Shown: positions 1 through 7,644, counted from the stretch's first letter. The stretch is 32,471 nucleotides of DNA from Phycisphaerales bacterium (GCA_013140575.1 JABFSN010000217.1:1-32471); one strand, 5' to 3'. Notes: generated from the letters alone by a model not told the origin. Made by a program: numbers and translations.

Positions 1-374
1 GGAGGGGGCGGTGGAGGCGGAGGCGCGCCATCCTCGGCCGGGCTTAGCTCGCCGTCCGCGTCGTCGTCGACGACTTCATCCACCGCTTCGTCGGTTTCCG
101 TTTCCGTGGCCGTGCTCGACAATAGCACGAACGCGCCGGGATCGAAGTTATTGACCGTCGCGGCCCCGCTGGCGCCGGACGATATTCCCAGCCCCGACGT
201 GCCGGCCGGGCTGGAATACACCTTGGCCGCCGTGGTCAGCGTGCCGTCCGACGTGCCGTCGTCGGCATCGCCATCGTCAAGAACCCCGGTGGTGCAGCCG
301 CCCGCGTACGCCAGCAGCGTGATGCACGCCAACGGCAAACGGAACCACTCCCGTTGTTTTTGCCCCATACACAT
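1..374 (-). CDS. Secreted lipoprotein, N-terminal part (runs off the left edge)
   Basis: Reading the minus strand from the ATG at 374 gives 124 codons without a stop before the window ends. The start is supported by GGGAG nine bases upstream. The N-terminus has basic residues (Lys6, Arg8, Arg12), a hydrophobic stretch (residues 13-24) and AGG-Cys27, which fits a signal-peptidase-II lipobox. After the cysteine the chain is low in complexity: Thr/Ser/Gly/Ala-rich, then a Glu/Asp-rich stretch around residues 85-108, then a proline run at the window edge. This looks like a flexible tether that carries a domain lying outside the window. I do not recognise a family. Seen: frame, lipobox and composition. 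Inferred: membrane anchoring. Confidence 0.7.
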   Translation of the reverse strand, partial: MCMGQKQREWFRLPLACITLLAYAGGCTTGVLDDGDADDGTSDGTLTTAAKVYSSPAGTSGLGISSGASGAATVNNFDPGAFVLLSSTATETETDEAVDEVVDDDADGELSPAEDGAPPPPPPP

Positions 375-1180
375 GTTGATTATCTCCCAAGACCTGTTCC
401 GAACGATGCATTTGGAACGAGTCGACGGAAGCCCCCTAAACGAACGCGGGGGCCCTGCCGACGGACAATCCGGTCATCGGTCCGCGTGGGTTGGAGCTGA
501 AATTACGGGGGAGATAACGGACGCAAACGACTGCGCGGGTGACTACTCTTCCCGCGACGCCTATGGGCCGAACGCCCTAGTGCAGCGATCCACTTGAATT
601 CGCGGGTCGGGTGGCACGGACAGTCGGGTGGCACGGACAACGGTACCCCGTTGTCCGTGGGCGCCGCAACGGAGCGTAGAATCCGCCGTTCCGACCCAAC
701 TTCAGGCCCACGGGCAAGCGGGTACGCTTGTATGTGCTTAGGCGCTGTGCATAAATAAAGTGAGCGAATTCGACGCCCCCGCGATCCGGGACGGGCACAT
801 GGCCAAGCCCTCGCGGGAGCGTTTGCGGGGGGGTTGGGCGCCGGTCGGGCGCGAGGGCTAGGCCATGCCACCCTCGCACAGTTTGCACAGTTGTTTTTGC
901 ACAGCGCCTTAGCGTCCCTTGGGGACGCTGTGAATGTAGCCCAGCACTTCAGTGCTGGGATGACGGCACCGCCGGGAGCCCCTAGTCCCGAAGGGACGGC
1001 TGAAGCGCTCCGTGGGATTTCAGCCGTCCCTTCGGGACTCGGCGCCATGGCGTCTCCGGCATACCCCGCGTTGAAACGCGGGGCTACACTCAGGCCTGCC
1101 TGCGGCAGGCAACCCGCGGAGACGCGAAACACGTACGTACGCTTGCCCGTGCCACCCGCTGATTCATCTGAAACGATCCC
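375..1180. repeat. Gene-free stretch with a dense block of palindromic repeats
   Basis: No convincing gene lies here; the open frames are translations of repeats. From 596 on it is made of nested inverted repeats: a 12-bp stem hairpin at 632-659; an inverted pair at 736-749/898-911 (13 of 14 bases); an 18-base pair at 798-815/850-867 (17 of 18 pair); a palindrome around AGCCCAGCACTTCAGTGCTGGG near 938-960; and an outer pair TGAATGTAGCCC (about 930-941) with GGGCTACACTCA (1081-1092). The GGTGGCACGG motif near 611 recurs inverted near 1147. They look like REP/REPIN-type elements inserted beside or into each other. Positions 375-595 hold only the upstream region of the lipoprotein gene. Confidence 0.6.
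632..659. repeat. Hairpin element, CACGGACAACGG family, copy 1
   Basis: Perfect 12-bp stem CACGGACAACGG / CCGTTGTCCGTG with a 4-base TACC loop. The same design with one base changed occurs at 4619-4646 in front of mgtE, so it is a dispersed element and not a terminator specific to one gene. Confidence 0.65.
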
Positions 1181-1771
1181 CTAGCCCGCGAACTGCTTCA
1201 CCCAGGTCTCGAATTTCTCGCGAGTCGGGCCGTTCGGGTCCGCAAACGTGTCCAACTCGGCACGGATGAATTCCAAATCCAGCCGATTGCCGTATGCCGC
1301 GAGAAGGTCCTGAATATCGGCCTCGTCCTGCGGACGCATGGCCGCGAGTTTTAGGACCACCAGACGCTCGGCCGATCCGATACGGACCTGGCGCCCGAGA
1401 ATGTTCGCGGTGACGGCCCGATCCAGCACGTGGGAATACGCTGGAATGACCGGTCGCAGCAGATCGACAATCACGTTCTTGAACAAAATGGTGGTGATTC
1501 CGTCGTCGCGGAACTCGCGGAGGCGCTCCGCGAAATCCACGGTAAAACCGCGGCACCGGAGGGCGTCGAATAGCGCGGGCATTTCGACTTGTGTGACGGT
1601 TAACAGTGCGTCGACGTCGTCCGTCGTTCGCGGACGCGTGTGTTGAACGACTGCGAGCCCGCCGGTGATCGCGTAGCGGATGCCGCGCTCATCAAACGTC
1701 GTCACCAGCGATTCAAACGCCTGTCGCAGGTTCGAGCCGGCCGGTGGCAAGGAGCTGTCGGTTGATGGCAC
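1181..1771 (-). CDS. AbiEii/DUF6036-like nucleotidyltransferase
   Basis: 196-residue protein of the minimal nucleotidyltransferase superfamily. The catalytic signature is visible: Gly37-Gly38 followed by TTDDVDAL with the Asp52-x-Asp54 pair, and a third acidic residue at Asp103 (VIVDLL). The C-terminal part contains LKLAAMRPQDEADIQDLL, typical of AbiEii/DUF6036-type proteins, several of which are toxins that transfer nucleotides to RNA. The annotated ATG lies 59 bases inside the preceding small gene (stop at 1713), so the true start may be internal; residues 1-15 are not needed for the fold. The pairing with a small upstream gene resembles a two-gene toxin-antitoxin or housekeeping MNT arrangement. 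The target is unknown. Confidence 0.8.
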   Translation of the reverse strand: MPSTDSSLPPAGSNLRQAFESLVTTFDERGIRYAITGGLAVVQHTRPRTTDDVDALLTVTQVEMPALFDALRCRGFTVDFAERLREFRDDGITTILFKNVIVDLLRPVIPAYSHVLDRAVTANILGRQVRIGSAERLVVLKLAAMRPQDEADIQDLLAAYGNRLDLEFIRAELDTFADPNGPTREKFETWVKQFAG

Positions 1772-1970
1772 GCCATCGCTCCTTTTCCTGCTGCCGCAGC
1801 ACCATTACCCGACGGCGGCGCTCCCGCGCTTCCGGTCCGTCCGGCGCCATCGCTCGAACCACGTCCAGCAGATCGCACACGGCCATCATCCGCTCGGTGG
1901 GCGTGCGAGCGCGATTCACCAGGAATTGTTGGCGAACGCTGCGCTCGAACATACGTGGGTCCGGCAACAT
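1713..1970 (-). CDS. Small helical protein paired with the nucleotidyltransferase
   Basis: 85-residue, highly charged, predicted helical protein (TPTERMMAVCDLLDVVRAM followed by EARERRRRVMVLRQQEKERW). I cannot assign a named family. The ATG at 1970 opens the part of a long minus-strand frame that has protein-like composition; the frame upstream of it is Arg/Pro-rich and shows no protein character. It lies 53 bases after the DinB-like gene and its end overlaps the nucleotidyltransferase frame by 59 bases, which suggests translational coupling. A partner or antitoxin role is possible but only inferred from position. Confidence 0.6.
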   Translation of the reverse strand: MLPDPRMFERSVRQQFLVNRARTPTERMMAVCDLLDVVRAMAPDGPEARERRRRVMVLRQQEKERWRAINRQLLATGRLEPATGV

Positions 1971-2023
1971 CGATGCCCATGGTACGCGCGTCGCAGGACC
2001 AACGCCAACCGACGCCCGCCGGA

Positions 2024-2536
2024 TCATCCGCCGAGCAGCACGGCTCGTTTCTCGCGGACGAATTTCATGTGGTGATCGAGATGGTGCACGTAGACCCGCA
2101 CCAGCGTGTCCAACGAGACAGTGCCGGATTCCGGGTGCCGCCCCACGCGTTGAAAGTCGGCGAGGGCGAGTCGGCGCAGTATGATGGTCATGATGCGTCG
2201 GTGGCGTTTGAATATTTCGCACACGTCCTCCAGATCGATGTCGTCGTAGAAGAGCCGCTGGGCGAAGGCAGCCTCCGCGTAGCAGTCCATGGCCGGATTG
2301 TCCTCGGCGATGACCCGTTTCATGCGGTACGACGCGACCAGATCGCTTTCCATCAGATGCACGACGATTTGCTGGATGCTCCATGTACCCGGAACAGGGA
2401 ACGCGATCCTCTGTTCGCGCGTCAGACCGGCGAACGCCTGCCGGGGCACGTCGGCGCCCGCTTCGTAGGCGTCGATAACCTCGCGGATGGACAGCTTGCG
2501 AATGGACTCCGGAACGAAGTCGTAAAAATGGGCCAT
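2024..2536 (-). CDS. DinB-like four-helix metal-binding protein
   Basis: 170-residue member of the DinB/YfiT-like superfamily. The usual metal ligands are visible: His60 in TWSIQQIVVHLMESD and a C-terminal HxxxH (VHHLDHHMKFV, His151/152 and 155/156). The family includes thiol-dependent transferases (mycothiol or bacillithiol) and many proteins of unknown substrate. The start at 2536 has AAGGAG seven bases upstream. It is the first gene of a minus-strand group with the small helical protein and the nucleotidyltransferase. A second, divergent DinB-like gene sits at 30780-31277. Substrate unknown. Confidence 0.8.
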   Translation of the reverse strand: MAHFYDFVPESIRKLSIREVIDAYEAGADVPRQAFAGLTREQRIAFPVPGTWSIQQIVVHLMESDLVASYRMKRVIAEDNPAMDCYAEAAFAQRLFYDDIDLEDVCEIFKRHRRIMTIILRRLALADFQRVGRHPESGTVSLDTLVRVYVHHLDHHMKFVREKRAVLLGG

Positions 2537-2859
2537 GATCGGGCTCCTTACCCGTGAATTGTGCTGCGGACTTTCGGCGACTCGGACGGTCGAGCGCCCT
2601 ACGACGGATTATCCGCACACCACGCCGGTCTTCGCAAGGACGGAAGCCGCTCCGACCCTGACGACCGATCCCGCTGCGGATTGGGGCACAGCCGTACGCG
2701 CGGTTCCGTCGAATGTCGGCGGTCGTGCGCTGAACGCGCCACCGCGCGCGTCGATCGCTTCGGCCCCGATTCGTGCGATCCGCAGCACCGGCAGGCGCCG
2801 AAAGGGCCATGGCTTCGCCGACTCGTGCAGGTTCACCCAGTACCGCCCGCGTACGTTGA
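2537..2859. other. No gene recognised
   Basis: Open frames exist on both strands but are Arg/Pro-rich with no recognisable domain, and they overlap each other. The stretch could contain decayed remains of the protein that begins at 3111 on the minus strand, but I could not read a continuation in any frame. Confidence 0.4.
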
Positions 2860-3111
2860 TCACTGCGTTGCACCTCTATGACTGCCTGCATGAGCGCCGC
2901 TCTTCGCTTCGTCGGAAGGCGAGCCCGCAAAATGAAATGTCCCCAGGACCAACACCCGCGCCTGCACGTCCGCGGCGATTTGATGCACACTGCTCAACAA
3001 TTCGTCGCCGGTCAATTCCTCGCCGCGTGAACAGAGCGGGCAAACGTAAAACAACAAGATCGTCGCGACCGCTCGCGGCCATTTCTTGATCGGATTCACC
3101 ATTTGTCCCAT
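2860..3111 (-). pseudogene. Truncated secreted DUF5694-like protein (N-terminal remnant)
   Basis: 83-residue frame with a signal-peptide-like N-terminus (KKWPRAVATILLFYVCPLC) followed by ARVLVLGTFHFAG. The VLVLGTFHF segment is the characteristic first strand of DUF5694-type proteins, which are normally about 250 residues or longer. Here the frame stops about 24 residues later, in sequence without family character. The simplest reading is a gene cut short by a frameshift or deletion; a genuine short secreted protein is the alternative. GAGG lies ten bases before the ATG at 3111; a second ATG at 3102 is also possible. Confidence 0.4.
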
Positions 3112-3286
3112 CGTGAACGCGCCTCGTTGAACAAAGCGCGCGTTGCCGGCGTACACCCGCGGGGGAACGGCATCAAGCAATCGCGGCGTCTCCGGCTGCC
3201 GTTCTCGACGACTTTCGGCGGGAAGGACTTGTGCAAACTTGTGTTTCCCGGCACAGGGGCCGGTGCCACTACTTGACATTTACCGC

Positions 3287-3475
3287 TCAGTGGTCCAGGA
3301 TGAAGCGCAGAGCTTTGGAAACCGACGAGGCAACGTCATCCTGCCCGTAGCGAGCGATCTCGTTTCGGCGAGATTCGCAGGTTGCGATCCGCAACGTCAG
3401 AATGCCTGCCCAGCGCGGCTCTCCTGTTCGCGTGTACGTAAGTGAACTACTCGTCGAACGGCGTCCCGATGGAAT
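3287..3475 (-). pseudogene. Possible remnant of a small DUF6968-like protein
   Basis: The minus-strand frame ending at 3287 contains SLTYTRTGEPRWAGILTLRI and RYGQDDVASSVSKALRFI. This order, a beta-rich start followed by G-x-D and an amphipathic helix, recalls small DUF6968-type proteins. No start codon lies between the protein-like part and the non-coding-looking part upstream, so it is either decayed or a coincidence. Low confidence. Confidence 0.25.
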
Positions 3476-3536
3476 CGCCCGAATGTTTCGGGCAACGGGA
3501 CGGCGGGGGGCGGGTGTTGATTCAGGGAGCGTTAAT

Positions 3537-3770
3537 ATGACCAGACGTGTCTTGAGTTTGGCGGGCTTCGTCATGGCTGCCGCCATGATGACGATGGCGA
3601 CCGTGGCCAAGGAATCCTCGTCGGAGAAGTGCCCGCGAAGCGGCGAGTGCCCGGACTACTACGCACCCGTTGTTTGCGCGGGCGGCGGCGTCTACGGCAA
3701 TGCGTGCCTCGCATTCCTCGCCTGCGCCACGGATTGCGTACCTTGGACGGATCCCGGCGAGACAATGTAA
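3537..3770 (+). CDS. Secreted Kazal-like mini-protein, copy 1
   Basis: 77-residue protein with a signal peptide (MTRRVLSLAGFVMAAAMM...) and a short six-cysteine domain: Cys32, 38, 47, 57, 63, 67. The core APVVCAGGGVYGNAC matches the bacterial Kazal pattern PVCG-x-DG-x-TY-x-N-x-C, with one residue fewer between the third and fourth cysteine. Kazal domains typically inhibit serine proteases; inhibition here is unproven. The start has GGAG seven bases upstream. Its paralogue at 4345 shares the first residues (MTRR-LS), the exact cysteine spacing (6, 9, 10, 6, 4) and the CATxCVP ending, so the pair arose by duplication. Confidence 0.75.
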   Translation: MTRRVLSLAGFVMAAAMMTMATVAKESSSEKCPRSGECPDYYAPVVCAGGGVYGNACLAFLACATDCVPWTDPGETM

Positions 3771-4344
3771 CGGCCTCGGGTGATGTCGGCCGGGTGGCCC
3801 GGATGATCGAGGGGCGAGGGAATCGAAGCGTACGAATCTCGTTTTCGACGGTTGGGGTTGATTTCCGGCGTTGGGCTTGCTCCGTCCGGGCCACCCCGGT
3901 TTTCTGGTGGATCAATTCCGGCGTGGCCGCCGAACCGGCCCGGCGACCCTCGTCCTCGACTTCGGACTCGTCGTCATCGTTCCAGCCAGAATCCCGTTGC
4001 TCCCGGGCGATAAGCCGCGTGGTCATGTGACCGGGTAGCCCACCACATTCGTCCTGGCGTCGTCGATTATTTGGATAAACAAGTGACCCGTCGTCATCGC
4101 GGCGTGTCACCAGCCCGACCGGGTTCCAAATGCCTGTGGCATGGCCGACCGTCGCGTTTCCACGCCTCCGCGACGGGTCACCGGACCGTCCAACCGTCAT
4201 CGTCCGGTTGATTCAGAACACTACTTAATTGACTTCATTCGGCCCCGGAAACTAGACTGGCCGCCGAGTACCGTCCGGGTGGAGCCGCCGAAGCGTTTCG
4301 GCCGCCCGAACGGTCGGTCGCGGATCCAGTGAAGGAGGTTGGCG
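3771..4344. other. Intergenic stretch between the two Kazal-like genes
   Basis: No convincing gene is visible; frames here are Arg/Pro/Ser-rich and overlapping. The last bases carry the AGGAGG ribosome binding site (4333-4338) of the second Kazal-like gene. Confidence 0.4.
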
Positions 4345-4584
4345 ATGACCAGACGAATTCTGAGTGCGGCCGTGTTTGCCGTGGTCGTGGCGGCCATGGT
4401 GTTGGTGACGACGGCCGAGGCCAAGAAGCCGGGCGGCGGACTTGGCGGATGCCCGCGGGACATTCAGTGCCTGGACGTGTGGAATCCGGTCATTTGCAGC
4501 GACGGGCTGATCTACAGCAACGGCTGCTACGCCTATCGCGCCTGCGCGACCGGGTGCGTCCCGTACGGCGGCGAGTCGAGCTGA
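4345..4584 (+). CDS. Secreted Kazal-like mini-protein, copy 2
   Basis: 79 residues: signal peptide ending near AEA (residues 24-26), a Gly/Lys-rich linker, then six cysteines at 36, 42, 51, 61, 67, 71. The core NPVICSDGLIYSNGC is the closer of the two copies to a canonical Kazal motif. A strong AGGAGG lies six bases before the ATG at 4345; a TTG two codons earlier is disregarded. Likely periplasmic or extracellular, possibly a protease inhibitor or a disulfide-stabilised binding module. It lies just upstream of mgtE but is separated from it by a hairpin, so co-transcription is uncertain. Confidence 0.78.
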   Translation: MTRRILSAAVFAVVVAAMVLVTTAEAKKPGGGLGGCPRDIQCLDVWNPVICSDGLIYSNGCYAYRACATGCVPYGGESS

Positions 4585-4618
4585 TTCGGACGGTTTCTTG
4601 AGCATTCGGGCTTTGCGG

Positions 4619-4646
4619 CACGGGCAACGGTCTTCCGTTGTCCGTG
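4619..4646. repeat. Hairpin element, CACGGACAACGG family, copy 2
   Basis: CACGGGCAACGG / CCGTTGTCCGTG with a TCTT loop (one G-T pair), the same element as at 632-659. It lies between the second Kazal-like gene and mgtE, 35 bases before the mgtE ribosome binding site. It could end upstream transcription or sit in the mgtE leader; there is no T-run. Confidence 0.55.
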
Positions 4647-4693
4647 CGTTCGCGCGCGGGGCGCCCTGCCCCCGCTGAATGGAGGACCGGTCC

Positions 4694-6088
4694 ATGCAGT
4701 TGTCGGATCGTGAACCGTCGACGGCGGTGAAACCCGTGATGTGGGAGGAACTCGAACAGTTGATCGCCACCGGGCAATCGCCCGAACGGATCGAGGCCTA
4801 CCTCGCGGCGTTGCCGGTCGGCGAGACGGCACGGGTCTTGTCGCGGCTGACCGACGACGACCGCGTGCGGTTGATCAACGTGCTCCCCGCGGACGAGGCG
4901 GCCGGCGTGATCGGGGAATTGCCGCGCCCGCAGGCGGTGGAATTGCTGGAACGGCTCGCGGCGGCGACGGCGGCGACGCTGATGCACCTGCTGCCCAGCG
5001 ATGTGCGGGCCGATCTGCTCGGCGAAGTCCGGACCGAGACTGCCGAGGCCATTCTCGATGCGATGCACCCGGAAATCGCCTCGTCCGCGCGAGCGATGGC
5101 CTGTTATGCGCCGGACACGGCCGGCGGGTTGATGATCACCGAGTACCTCGCTTATCCGGCGACCGCGACGGTGACGGACGTGATGGACGATTTGCGGGCC
5201 CACGCGGACCGCTATCGCAATTACTCGTCGCAGTACGCCTACGTGGTCGATCGCGAACGGCGGCTGGTCGGCGTGCTGCGGCTGCGGGACTTGTTGCTGG
5301 CCCGGCGGACGCAGCCGGTTGACGAATTGATGATCCGCAATCCGCTGGCGGTGCGGGCGGACGCGCCGCTAAACGAATTGGAGGCGTTTTTCGACGAGCG
5401 TCCGTTCTTCGCGGTGCCGGCGCTGGATGAAACCGGGCGCTTGCTCGGCGTCGTGTCGCGCGACGCGGTGAAGCAGGCCGGCAGCGATCGCAACGTCGAC
5501 GACTACCGCAAAGCCCAGGGCATCATCCGCGAGGAGTTGCGTTCGATGCCGGTGCTGCTGCGGGCGCGGCGGCGGCTGGCGTGGTTGAGCATCAACATCG
5601 GGTTGAACGTCATCGCGGCCAGCGTCATTGCCGTTTATCAGGACACGCTGGCGTCGGTGATCGCGTTGGCCGTTTTTCTGCCCATCATTTCGGACATGAG
5701 CGGATGCTCGGGGAATCAGGCCGTCGCCGTGACCATGCGCGAGTTGACGCTGGGGGTGTTGCGGCCCGCGGAGGTGATGTACGTGCTGGGGAAAGAGATG
5801 CTGGTCGGAATCGTCAACGGGCTGGCGCTGGGGGCGTTGATCGCGGGCGTGGCCTGGCTGTGGAAGGGGAACGTCTATCTGGGTTTGGTGGTGGGGGCGG
5901 CGTTGGCGTTGAACACCATGGTGGCCGTCTGTTTCGGCGGGACCATTCCGCTGGTTTTGAAGCGGCTGCGGTTCGATCCGGCGCTGGCGTCGGGACCGGT
6001 GCTGACCACGGTAACGGACATGTGCGGGTTTTTCCTGGTGCTGAGCTTCGCGTCGATGGCGCTGGAGAAACTGACCGGCGTCGCGTAG
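4694..6088 (+). CDS. mgtE: Magnesium transporter MgtE
   Basis: 464-residue inner-membrane Mg2+ channel/transporter. Order: helical MgtE N domain (about 20-130), paired CBS domains (about 135-265, with VVDRERRLVGVLRLRDLL and ALDETGRLLGVVSRD), a linker helix, then the five-helix membrane domain from about residue 300. The pore segment ISDMSGCSGNQAVAVTMREL (near residue 332) and FDPALASGPVLTTVTDMCGFF match the family signatures. In this family the N and CBS domains bind Mg2+ and close the pore when Mg2+ is plentiful. The ATG at 4694 is chosen because GGAGG lies eight bases upstream; the frame also opens at 4679 but without a ribosome binding site. Length is normal for the family. Confidence 0.95.
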   Translation: MQLSDREPSTAVKPVMWEELEQLIATGQSPERIEAYLAALPVGETARVLSRLTDDDRVRLINVLPADEAAGVIGELPRPQAVELLERLAAATAATLMHLLPSDVRADLLGEVRTETAEAILDAMHPEIASSARAMACYAPDTAGGLMITEYLAYPATATVTDVMDDLRAHADRYRNYSSQYAYVVDRERRLVGVLRLRDLLLARRTQPVDELMIRNPLAVRADAPLNELEAFFDERPFFAVPALDETGRLLGVVSRDAVKQAGSDRNVDDYRKAQGIIREELRSMPVLLRARRRLAWLSINIGLNVIAASVIAVYQDTLASVIALAVFLPIISDMSGCSGNQAVAVTMRELTLGVLRPAEVMYVLGKEMLVGIVNGLALGALIAGVAWLWKGNVYLGLVVGAALALNTMVAVCFGGTIPLVLKRLRFDPALASGPVLTTVTDMCGFFLVLSFASMALEKLTGVA

Positions 6089-6134
6089 CAGCCATTCGGG
6101 CGCGCGAACACGAGCCGTGGGGCAGTAAAAGTAG

Positions 6135-6202
6135 TTCGCGGGTCGCGGTAACGCAGCTTCGAAATGGGCATCGAAGCCTGCGCCGACCGATCGACCCGCG
6201 AA
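6135..6202. repeat. Nested inverted repeat downstream of mgtE
   Basis: Outer arms TTCGCGGGTCG (6135-6145) and CGACCCGCGAA (6192-6202) are perfectly complementary; inside them is a second hairpin GCAGCTTCG...CGAAGCCTGC (6153-6181, one bulge). There is no T-run, so a Rho-independent terminator is possible but not typical. The 14-base string GAATTCGCGGGTCG also occurs at 596-609, so it is probably a dispersed element. Confidence 0.5.
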
Positions 6203-6481
6203 TTCCCCTCCTGGCGACCCCCCGTCTTTCCCCGCTTCCATCCCCATGCGCCTGGCCAATGACCCCTCGCGCGGGCGCATTTCGTATCAAACCGAACGGG
6301 AGTCTAACGACGCACCATGAACGGTTGGTGAACATCGGGTTAATTGTTGAATAGGTTCGCGGAAATCCGGTCGAATCGGCAACGCCACCACTCGGCGATG
6401 TTCGATTGCTATGCACCGATCGTCAGCTGCATGGGATTCTGGTATGATTCCGAATCGCCGATCCTGCGACCGGAATCAGTC
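6203..6481. other. Gene-free remainder of the mgtE - zinc-ribbon gene spacer
   Basis: The spacer between mgtE and the next gene is 393 bases in all. Apart from the inverted repeat at its left end I see no gene or clear promoter here. The downstream frame extends upstream into this stretch without protein character. Confidence 0.35.
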
Positions 6482-7003
6482 ATGTCCAACGAATTAACCG
6501 CGATCGATTGCGACCTGCCCTGCGCGAAATGCGCCTACAACCTCCGCGGGCTCTCGCCCACCGGCCAGTGCCCGGAATGCGGCGCGGGCATCCCCGCTTC
6601 GATCGCGGAGTATGAACCCCGGCACGGAAACCCGGAGGACTTTGGCGTCGACAGGCTCTTGTACATTGCGCACCTGTGCTTGTGCGCATTCTACGTCACC
6701 TACTTCGTAACCCCCCATCTGATTCTGGGCCATCCGTTGGGGGCGTTGCGGTCGTTTCGAACCACTCCCTTTGTCGGAAGAGCATTCGATTACGTGCACC
6801 TTCTGAGTTTTGTAGCGTTGTGGTGCATTCCATTTGACTTCGCGTATGTCATGGCTGCGGTAGGGAGGATTCTGTATCGAAAAACCGCCCCGCTCGTCCC
6901 GAGTCGAGAGCGGCGGCGCGTCTCAAATCTCCTGATCTCGCTGCTACCTCATCTGTATGTCCTGTTGAACGTCCGCCAGATCGGGGGGTGGTTCACCGTG
7001 TAA
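6482..7003 (+). CDS. Zinc-ribbon membrane protein of unknown function
   Basis: 173 residues. The N-terminus has a four-cysteine zinc ribbon, CAKCAYNLRGLSPTGQCPECG, a head typical of many planctomycete proteins. It is followed by two or three hydrophobic segments (LLYIAHLCLCAFYVTYFVTPHLIL; YVHLLSFVALWCIPFDFAYVMAAV; NLLISLLPHLYVLLNV), so the protein is membrane-bound with the ribbon probably cytoplasmic. The start at 6482 is chosen because the ribbon follows it directly; no clear ribosome binding site is visible, and ATG 6431 is an alternative. No function can be assigned. Confidence 0.7.
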   Translation: MSNELTAIDCDLPCAKCAYNLRGLSPTGQCPECGAGIPASIAEYEPRHGNPEDFGVDRLLYIAHLCLCAFYVTYFVTPHLILGHPLGALRSFRTTPFVGRAFDYVHLLSFVALWCIPFDFAYVMAAVGRILYRKTAPLVPSRERRRVSNLLISLLPHLYVLLNVRQIGGWFTV

Positions 7004-7050
7004 ATCATTTTTCACTTCAATAGTCCGTCGCCGCCGGAATTGCATAATCA

Positions 7051-7066
7051 TACCAAAAATGTGGTA
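7051..7066. promoter_or_regulatory. Candidate operator of the Rrf2 regulator
   Basis: TACCA-AAAATG-TGGTA forms an inverted repeat with 5-bp arms in AT-rich DNA, just upstream of the -35 box of the SUF promoter. Rrf2-family proteins bind dyads of this size near their own promoters. Binding is inferred. Confidence 0.4.
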
Positions 7067-7074
7067 ATTGCCGC

Positions 7075-7103
7075 TTGCAATCCACCCGAATTGGTCATAT
7101 ATA
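7075..7103 (+). promoter_or_regulatory. Sigma-70 promoter of the SUF operon
   Basis: TTGCAA (7075-7080) and TATATA (7098-7103) are separated by exactly 17 bases, 44 bases before the Rrf2 start codon. It is the only good promoter visible ahead of the SUF genes. Confidence 0.6.
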
Positions 7104-7146
7104 AGGATGGGACGTAGGCCGGTCGGCGGCTTGGGAACGGTGACGA

Positions 7147-7644
7147 ATGCTGTCGATGACGCGGAAAACGGACTATGGGCTGGTGGCGATGGCCCACCTT
7201 GCGGCGCCGGGGGGCGGGTCGGTGAGCGCCCGGGAATTGGCTCGGCGGCTGCAATTGCGGGTGCCGGTGCTGATGAACGTTTTGAACCGGCTGGCCCACG
7301 CGGGGCTGGTGCGGTCGACGCGGGGGGCGAGCGGGGGGTATGAACTGGCCCGTTCGCCGGAGGGGATTTCGCTGGCCGATTTGATTGAGGCCATCGATGG
7401 GCCGGTGAAGTTGGCCCGCTGCTGTTGCGAGGACGACGTCGACGACGTTGACCGATGCGATCTGGAGGGTTCCTGCGCGGTGCGGGAGCCGGTACGGAAA
7501 GTGCATGAAGGATTGCGCGGTTATTTGCAGCAGGTGACGTTGGCGCACATCGCGTCGCACGACGTACCCATCCATTTGGGATTCGTGCGGGGAGCGGCGG
7601 CGGTCGACGTATTGAGGGTGGCGGTGGATTCGCAGGTGAATTGA
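7147..7644 (+). CDS. Rrf2-family Fe-S-sensing regulator of the SUF operon
   Basis: 165-residue winged-helix regulator. Rrf2 hallmarks: MLSMTRKTDYGLVAMAHLA at the N-terminus, the recognition helix region VPVLMNVLNRLAHAGLVRSTRGASGGYELAR, and a cysteine cluster at 92, 93, 94, 104 and 110 that can ligate a cluster. As first gene of the SUF operon it most likely represses or adjusts the operon according to Fe-S status, like IscR or SufR. The three adjacent cysteines (CCC) are unusual, since IscR uses spaced cysteines. A promoter and candidate dyad lie directly upstream, so autoregulation is likely. The C-terminal 40 residues have no recognised feature. Confidence 0.88.
   Translation: MLSMTRKTDYGLVAMAHLAAPGGGSVSARELARRLQLRVPVLMNVLNRLAHAGLVRSTRGASGGYELARSPEGISLADLIEAIDGPVKLARCCCEDDVDDVDRCDLEGSCAVREPVRKVHEGLRGYLQQVTLAHIASHDVPIHLGFVRGAAAVDVLRVAVDSQVN

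Noticed and set aside
503-1184. Open frames of 100-209 codons on both strands
   Set aside because: They are translations of the palindromic repeat block, overlap each other, and contain duplicated repeat-derived peptides (for example AVPSGLG near both ends) without any domain.
1971-2990. Upstream extension of the minus-strand frame ending at 1713
   Set aside because: It is antisense to the DinB-like gene over most of its length, Arg-rich, and only the last 85 codons look like protein.
4141-4332. 63-codon plus-strand frame between the Kazal-like genes
   Set aside because: Arg/Pro-rich, no domain and no ribosome binding site that I can see.
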